DNA of 64,000 nucleotides from the NCBI GenBank assembly GCA_031841125.1, contig CM063107.1, positions 67,653,814 to 67,717,813 on the forward strand, in the 5' to 3' direction. Position numbers and translations under genes: made by a program. Positions 57,939 to 64,000 of the stretch are shown piece after piece. The notes beneath the pieces were generated by a model. It worked only from the letters and a program-made list of their open reading frames with translations. It had not been told where the DNA came from and ran no database searches. Numbering within the stretch: position 1 is the stretch's first letter; every line of letters begins with the position of its first letter. This DNA comes from Acanthococcus lagerstroemiae. Its lineage: Eukaryota; Arthropoda; Insecta; Hemiptera; Eriococcidae.

Positions 57939-60788
57939 TTACAATCTTTTTTTTAAAAGGGACATGATTTCCGTCATCTGACGTTCGGTACGCTTGGAGA
58001 CTTCCTGAATAGCCGACAATTTCGCTTCGAACTCGTCAATCCGTTCGTTGTACTTCTTTAAAATGTCAGCCTGATCTGAATTCATCCAATTATTCTCTCT
58101 CTGGGCGATAACTTCTTTTGACACTTTTATGATCTCTGAATCGATGTACCAATCAGAAATTCGTTCATAGCAAGATGTCTCAGTTTGTTTGTTTTTCGAT
58201 TTTGAACCTTTCGGTTTTGAACTTGAAAAAAGCACGAGATTACCAGAACTTGGTAAGATGTGAGCCCTCGAATCGGGAAATAAATTCGGAAACAGGTTCA
58301 TACTGGAGTACAAAAATTTCAAATGCTTCGATCTCGAGATAGAAGCTCGTCGAGCAGGAACACAACAACAGCATAGACAGGACAATTTATCCATAAAACT
58401 CAGGCAGCAAAACGGGTCACCGATAGCCACGTTCTCGAAGTACGATATCAGTTTGGCGCGGCATACATATCCCACTAATTCTGCATCACTCTTAATACTC
58501 TGGGTATCGCTGACAGCTAAGCCATTTAAAAGATTAAACAACACGATCGCAATAAGGAACACGAACAAGACGAACAAAACATGACTGATGCCCGGATACT
58601 GATCAAATGGAATGGATCCGGCATCGAACTCTCCCGTTAACATGATGACCGATTTGAAAACAGACATGCCCGGATCTCGGAAAAATTCGGAATTTTCATT
58701 CGGAGTTTGGATCGATTCGTCACCAGTAGCTCGGATGGGGTTATTGAACAAGAGGAAGAAGCTCAAGGCAAATGCCAGTATTAAAATCGAGTACCAGGCT
58801 AGGAACTGCAAGAAATTTACGCAGACCACTTTGAACATTTCTATGTTGGTTGATAACAGTGGATGTCGTCCGATCAGTAGCACTAGCTCGGTCCACGATA
58901 ACAAAATGGCTACGGCTGCAATCTGGTGAGCTCCGAAACCGCATAACAAGATAATATAGGAAACAACGATCAATCCCACTTCCAGCCAGTTCTCAAAGCT
59001 GGTGAAGTATTTCAAAGGCGCGACTCCAAACTGAAATAACTCTCGTATCAGTAAGATACTGCAAAAAATTATATTCAACATCCAAAAACCAGTCTTTCCT
59101 TCCACTTGACTCTTTGGAATGAGAAATCCGTGATCGACGTCCGTCGTACCGTACAGATTCATAATATATAACGTTAATAACAACCAGAATACCACGTAGA
59201 ATGCAACGTTCGCCCAAAACCATTTTCTAATAGTGTACCATTTCAAATTTAGAAAACTGGTAAGCACCGGATGTTTTAGGAATGGACGAAGTTCGGGCAC
59301 TTTGCTTATTGCCACCAATGGTTCAGTTTCCGATACAACTACATATGAATCCGTCGTCTCGGTTTCTGGTACAAAGTGAGATCCATTCTTCATTTCAGCA
59401 GGCAAACACATCTTGGGCGGGGCTAAGAATTCGTAGTTATAGATCACCTCGTAATTGTAATCTATCGGTTGTTTACCATTCGTACCGATACAGTTATCTA
59501 AATAACTCTTGAGTACATCCGGACTCACGAAAGAGATCGGCATATCTCCCGAGTTGTTTTTAAAACCAACATACGCTCCTTTATCCAACAGCATTCTGAC
59601 TATTTTCGGGTCGTTGATCTCCACGGCTAGATGTAGAGCTGTGTTGCCATTGACATCTTGATGGTTGATATCGAGTGCATCTGAGGCGACTAGGCTAAGA
59701 ATATAGTTGAAGCATTCAAAGTAGTCTCTGGTTTCGGTTGACGCGCCCAAAACATCGCTGCATTTATAGTCTTTGATGCCATTCAGAATTGCATGTAACA
59801 CGGTGCCTTCGTCGCCGGCTTCAAACGATATACCTCCGTGGTCAATCAAAGCACGGATAATGTTAATATAGCCTCGGAAGCAGGCTATCATGATCGGGGG
59901 TCGGTTATTACATTCGCATACTTGATTCGGATTCGCGCCGTTATCGAGAAGAGATTTAACAACTTCCAGCAAACCATGCTCGCACGCATATTGCAACAAT
60001 GAGAAGCGGCCATTGTCCACATTCAAAGAATCTTTATTTGCTTTTACCGATAACTTGAACGAATTTATATCTCTGTTTTGCAGCAAGGAGAATAAGTTCG
60101 TACCTCCTTTAACTGCACTAGTTTTCTTCATTGCTGATAATTCAATTTCAGGGAATCTATCAGAAATCATTTGGCGGCAAGTGTTATCAGAGAAATCTTT
60201 GATATCGTCGAGATCAATATCAACGTTCTTAATCAATGCTGAAACGCTGTCTTTATTGTTTTTCCTCAATGCAATATGCAAAGGAGTCTGGTTTTTGCGG
60301 TTCGTCTCATTAACCTTGATGGCAGGATGTTTCAAAAGCAAGTCTATAATGCTGACTTTATTTAAATCGGCCGCTAAATGCAGTGGAGTGTTTCCATACG
60401 AATCACGAATATTTACGTTCGTCAATTTATTATCGAGCAAGACCTTTACAGTGGCTAAATCGGAATGTTCGATTGCGAGGTGCAACGGGGTTTTCTTCCG
60501 AATTCTATTCACAGAATTTATGCTAGCATAATTTCTTATTAATGCGTCGACAAACTTACTATTACCGGTAGAGCTGCAAGCGATTTCTAGTAATGTAGCG
60601 TTACGAGGATCTTCGTAAATATAGTTCAAGTCGATACTACTGGTTCGCTGTCCATTCTTCAAAGCCTCTTCGAATTCTTCAATATTCTGCGACTCGAGTG
60701 CATGGACCAATCTAGTTTGGAAATTTGGCGAGCACAAGCTACCGGTACGTTCTAATTTATTGAGTAGTTCGAAATCTTCATTCATCAT
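57939..60788 (-). CDS. pain: TRPA-family cation channel, painless type
   Basis: Sensory cation channel of the plasma membrane; painless mediates noxious heat and mechanical sensing in flies. 949 residues from the ATG at 60788 in one exon. The frame is open for 20 more codons upstream, but these lack ATG and run into a splice acceptor (TTCGCAG), so the 5' UTR is probably split. The N-terminal half has about eight ankyrin repeats (TPLHLAIEHSD, TPLHLAADLNK, TPLHIALRKNN, NTALHLAVEIND). Six membrane segments follow (about 510-810), starting WFWANVAFYVVFWLLL. The pore loop holds MLTGEFDAG and S6 ends NLLNGLAVSDTQSI, typical of painless rather than pyrexia. A short C-terminal coiled coil ends the protein. 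The coding region has no introns. Confidence 0.9.
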   Translation of the reverse strand: MMNEDFELLNKLERTGSLCSPNFQTRLVHALESQNIEEFEEALKNGQRTSSIDLNYIYEDPRNATLLEIACSSTGNSKFVDALIRNYASINSVNRIRKKTPLHLAIEHSDLATVKVLLDNKLTNVNIRDSYGNTPLHLAADLNKVSIIDLLLKHPAIKVNETNRKNQTPLHIALRKNNKDSVSALIKNVDIDLDDIKDFSDNTCRQMISDRFPEIELSAMKKTSAVKGGTNLFSLLQNRDINSFKLSVKANKDSLNVDNGRFSLLQYACEHGLLEVVKSLLDNGANPNQVCECNNRPPIMIACFRGYINIIRALIDHGGISFEAGDEGTVLHAILNGIKDYKCSDVLGASTETRDYFECFNYILSLVASDALDINHQDVNGNTALHLAVEINDPKIVRMLLDKGAYVGFKNNSGDMPISFVSPDVLKSYLDNCIGTNGKQPIDYNYEVIYNYEFLAPPKMCLPAEMKNGSHFVPETETTDSYVVVSETEPLVAISKVPELRPFLKHPVLTSFLNLKWYTIRKWFWANVAFYVVFWLLLTLYIMNLYGTTDVDHGFLIPKSQVEGKTGFWMLNIIFCSILLIRELFQFGVAPLKYFTSFENWLEVGLIVVSYIILLCGFGAHQIAAVAILLSWTELVLLIGRHPLLSTNIEMFKVVCVNFLQFLAWYSILILAFALSFFLLFNNPIRATGDESIQTPNENSEFFRDPGMSVFKSVIMLTGEFDAGSIPFDQYPGISHVLFVLFVFLIAIVLFNLLNGLAVSDTQSIKSDAELVGYVCRAKLISYFENVAIGDPFCCLSFMDKLSCLCCCCVPARRASISRSKHLKFLYSSMNLFPNLFPDSRAHILPSSGNLVLFSSSKPKGSKSKNKQTETSCYERISDWYIDSEIIKVSKEVIAQRENNWMNSDQADILKKYNERIDEFEAKLSAIQEVSKRTERQMTEIMSLLKKRL

Positions 60789-61465
60789 CGAGGACTGCTG
60801 CGAATTAAATAGAATGAAGCATTTAAAATTCTGGCGAACGAATTTCACACAACCTTATAAATCTGATAATAAATCTTACCTACTATAGCAGTTCAGTGAA
60901 TTCTCGTAATCTATCTACTGCAACATCTAGAAACGTGTGGATAAGCAAATCACAAGGTGTCTGGAATGTTTCAAAAATTAACATCAAATAAAGCTGAAAA
61001 ATCAGGTTCTGTGGGAAGGTGAAACTAAAAAAATTCACGAAGGTAACTTCCGTAACCTCGAGTACGACCCGCTTGATAACTTTCTTCCAAAGGAAAACAC
61101 GCGATGGGGTTGAGCCGTTTAAAAGAGAAACAGTACTTTACCAATAAAATTATTGACCAGCTAAATGTAAAAATAGGAACAACGTAACTCACCTGCGTGA
61201 GTCATAGATGGCATATGGTAGATTTAATGCATCTTTGGAGGAATTTCCAATTTTGTGAACGTAAACAGGAGACTAATCACCCAGCGGAAATCTACATACG
61301 CATGACTGAAAGATAACCTTGATAAGAAAAATAGAATGGCGAAGCCAGCGGGGAAACGGAGCCGACGGACAAACAATTCAAAACAAAACAGAAAGGTATG
61401 CTACCTGTAATTATTTATTTTGTCCAACTGGGAGCGCTAATATCGATAATCCTTTCCCGTATTTT
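60789..61465. other. 5' flank of the TRPA channel gene
   Basis: A likely splice acceptor lies just upstream of the start codon, so a non-coding 5' exon is expected here, but I cannot place it. Confidence 0.3.
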
Positions 61466-61984
61466 CAGGGTTGGAATATTTTGAAACAATGAAAAAAAAA
61501 ACAATCATTGTTTTAAAACAAATATGTGTTCTAAAACTTTTTTTTTGTTTAAAACGTGTTTTTAAACTATGTTTTTTTCTTGTTTCTTTCTTCATTTTCT
61601 TTGAGATTTTCTCACCCAGAACTTACACGGACCAAAATAATTTGTCAAGTACAAATAAATTTCAGAATTTCACGCAAAAATTTTCAGAATGATTTGATAT
61701 TAGTGATAATTAATAATTATCAATACATTTGTTGGCCCAAGCCCAACGATGGGTATTCTTTCTAACAGTAACTCACTGTGTGACATCAGAGTTGAAGGTC
61801 GAATAACGGAACGAAAATGTCAGACAGAAGGTCAGAAATAGGGGGAAAAACAAAAAAAATACGTTTTAAAACAACGAAAAAAAACCATTTATAACAGCAT
61901 GTTTTAAAACAAAAAAATGTTTTCAAACAAAAAACAGTAGTTGTTTTGTTATTTTTAAAAAAGAAACTTTTTTTTCCAACTCTG
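61466..61984. mobile_element. hAT-type MITE, GTTTTAAAAC family
   Basis: The ends are CAGGGTTGGAA and TTCCAACTCTG. The 8-bp flanks are CGTATTTT (61458-61465) and CGTATCTT (61985-61992), one mismatch. The interior repeats the palindrome GTTTTAAAAC and close variants near both ends. No transposase ORF. Confidence 0.85.
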
Positions 61985-62072
61985 CGTATCTTATTACAAA
62001 ATTTGGTTTTCTCAGTACCTACTCTACAAAAATTTATTGTGACAGTGACTTGGACTTTATTTGTATGAAAAA

Positions 62073-62292
62073 ATGCACATTTGTCGTGTCACTAGCTGTG
62101 ACTCAAGAAACAATACACATTCTCATAAATTGTTTTCTGGTTTGCTGAAAGTTGTAGCCAGATTTGGGGAAGAATATTGTAAGTTGTTGTTAAAATGTAG
62201 GAAGGCATTGTTTTCCGCCTCAGAATTGGATTCAAGTCAACGTATAGATTGCTATCAAAACGCAAGAGTTTGTTCAAAGCATTTTCAAGCAG
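62073..62292 (+). CDS. THAP-like zinc-finger exon, partial gene
   Basis: THAP domains are DNA-binding C2CH fingers of animal regulators and P-type transposases. The frame from ATG at 62073 begins MHICRVTSCDSR, giving the first pair C-X4-C. It ends ARVCSKHFQAG, giving C-X2-H followed by the usual F. A splice donor follows (GCAG then GTACGA at 62293). Spacing between the pairs is 57 residues, slightly long, and the central tryptophan and the AVPTIF-like end are not seen, so it is diverged or decayed. No later exon was recognised. Confidence 0.45.
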
Positions 62293-64000
62293 GTACGAAT
62301 ACTGACGACTATAATTAATAACTATGTCCGGTGGGACGTATGGCGATATACGCATGCTAAAGTAGCCCCTGACCCCCTGAGACACCGTACCCCCGGCCCT
62401 GGAAACTACCCTTTCGAGTATCGCATCAGTGGCCGGAGGGAATATTTTTAGTTTTGAGACTATAGTAGCGTTCATTTTCCTCAGGTACATATAAGCTGAT
62501 ATCAGTCCGTTAGATTGATTTCATTTATATTATGTTCGCTATGTTGTGAGATGGTCGCAAATTTCATTATGTGTACATAATCGTCCCCCCCCCTTAAATT
62601 CGTACAATTTTATTTATTACTTCCATTTTTTCTCTTGTTCTTTTTTATATTGAAAGTTATACAGCAAGTGAACATTTTTTGAAACTATTTTCTGGCGTTT
62701 GGCGTGGGAACGTTCGAATAAATATATCAACTCACATATAGATGAATAATAGGCACATTTGATGTTCTTTTTATTTATTTATTTATTTTTAATATTATGT
62801 GATCCTGTATGAGAACACATTTACGCAGTTCCATTAGATTCATTTCATGCCGGATCATTTTATTAGTCGAGTGAATGTTTTCTGTAATAAGTTTTTTATT
62901 TAATTTAATTTAATTTTTTTTTTTTTTTCTAGCGAGACACTTAACGCCTATAGGCTATGGCCTCGGTACATCTTAATGTATATTATTTAAAATTATTTAA
63001 AACGTAATGGGTATAGTGAACTTAAATGAAGTGTGAGCATGTCAAAGGTACCAAAAACATCATTTTTATAGTCGAACAATTGCGTGCTTATGTTTTACAG
63101 TTAGTTATCTTGAACAAATATGTGTCACTTTTATACGATGTTTTAATTTATTGTGTTTATTATTATTTAATTTCAGTATTTGTTTATTATAATTTTTAAA
63201 GAGGAACATATTGCACAAATATGTGTATTTGGGGGTATAATAAAGACTTACTTTTAAGTAGGAACTGTTTGCTGATTATTTGGTGTGAATGGGGCTTCTC
63301 ATCATTCTATCCTCGCTTTCCTGTCGAAAAAGTTATGTTGGCAGTCATTGGAATTCATGTCCTTCATGCGTTGTTCTTCTCATTGTTCATGGTTGTGAGA
63401 ATGAGACAGCTGATGAACGCGAGCAAGGTTGGGCAAACCGAGTAAAATGAATTGGATCGCGGATTGTGAATTAATTACAGAAAATAATTTAAAACACAGA
63501 CCATGTAGACTGGTTATATTTAATATTATAATGATATAAAAATAATTCAGATCACCATAGGCGAAACCTGCGATGCTGTGGGGGGGGGGGAGAACTATGA
63601 GCTGAGCTTATGACTTAGAGGGTAAGAGTATCGTTTCACTCTCCCCTTCGAGATTTTGGTTTTGTTTATTCCTTTGGTGCTGTTTTCATATATTATATCA
63701 TTAATTCATCATGCATGTTAACACTCTCTCTATAGCCACAAAAAATAATGATAATAATTTGCTTACCCATCTACAGTTAGGTTACTTTGTCAACCGAAAA
63801 ATCAATATAAAAGGATCATCAGAAATCCCCCTCCCCCCACAAAATATGGTAGAAAAATGCTTATTCATTACACATCAACTCATCATTTAGTTCCAAATCT
63901 AATTAAAATTGTATTTCGCGTTTACAAAACCCTCCCTGCATTCACAGTATACCTCGGATTGACATTACCATCATGAATTCTCAAAACAACATACATTTTA
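62293..64000. other. end region without recognised genes
   Basis: AT-rich, with a T-run near 62918-62931, a C-run at 62585-62593 and a G-run at 63580-63589. An open stretch at 63221-63445 encodes a hydrophobic segment and a basic tail and might be a terminal exon, but I do not recognise it. A tRNA-like word cluster lies at 63601-63655. Confidence 0.3.

Noticed and set aside
60013..60531. 172-codon + strand open frame
   Set aside because: Antisense shadow of the ankyrin-repeat part of the TRPA channel gene.
60789..60848. Upstream extension of the TRPA channel frame
   Set aside because: Starts with GTG, not ATG, and contains a splice acceptor just before the first good ATG pair.
63601..63655. 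tRNA-like words near the window end
   Set aside because: A and B box resemblance is weak and no cloverleaf can be drawn.

Overview
This is a window of animal nuclear DNA, AT-rich, with split genes, GT-AG introns and many transposable-element remains. A painless-type TRPA channel next to a metthos-like PP2A catalytic gene points to an arthropod, most likely an insect. I cannot name the species. Exons were joined by hand from splice sites, reading frame and remembered family members, so family names are established knowledge and exon edges are inference.

Layout. 1-4.7 kb: 3' part of a degenerate Ty1/copia retrotransposon. 4.7-6.6 kb: three hAT-type MITEs packed into one older repeat. 7.0-8.7 kb (+): TFAM-like mitochondrial HMG-box factor. 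10.1-11.3 kb (-): CAMLG/Get2-like membrane receptor; the two genes converge and their poly(A) signals lie within about 30 bp. 11.5-15.6 kb: a nest of MITEs with clear target-site duplications (TSDs), some inserted inside others. 16.5-17.5 kb (-): LINE RNase H relic. 18.9-21.1 kb (+): SLC25A16-like mitochondrial carrier. 22.5-23.4 kb: microsatellite, tandem repeat and GC-rich hairpins. 24.2-26.6 kb (+): SEC22A-like longin protein. 26.6-35.6 kb: no convincing genes; part may be the 3' UTR of the next gene. 35.6-46.7 kb (-): complete 309-residue PP2A catalytic subunit, whose last intron (about 8.8 kb) holds a Penelope-like element, a LINE and several MITEs. 49.2-51.3 kb (-): short-chain acyl-CoA dehydrogenase-like gene. 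52.5-54.9 kb (-): EBP2 ribosome-biogenesis factor. 57.9-60.8 kb (-): painless-like TRPA channel with an uninterrupted coding region. 61.5-62.0 kb: another hAT MITE. 62.1-62.3 kb (+): THAP-like exon.

The genes are ordinary housekeeping and sensory genes with no shared pathway, although TFAM, SLC25A16 and the acyl-CoA dehydrogenase all belong to mitochondria. The most unusual content is in the mobile DNA: several hAT MITE families share a terminal core (CAGGGATG or CAGAGATG) followed by a family-specific word that is repeated through the interior. Six have 8-bp TSDs, and two have an empty-site relative nearby. In the host genes, the acyl-CoA dehydrogenase lacks the catalytic glutamate at both positions known for the family.
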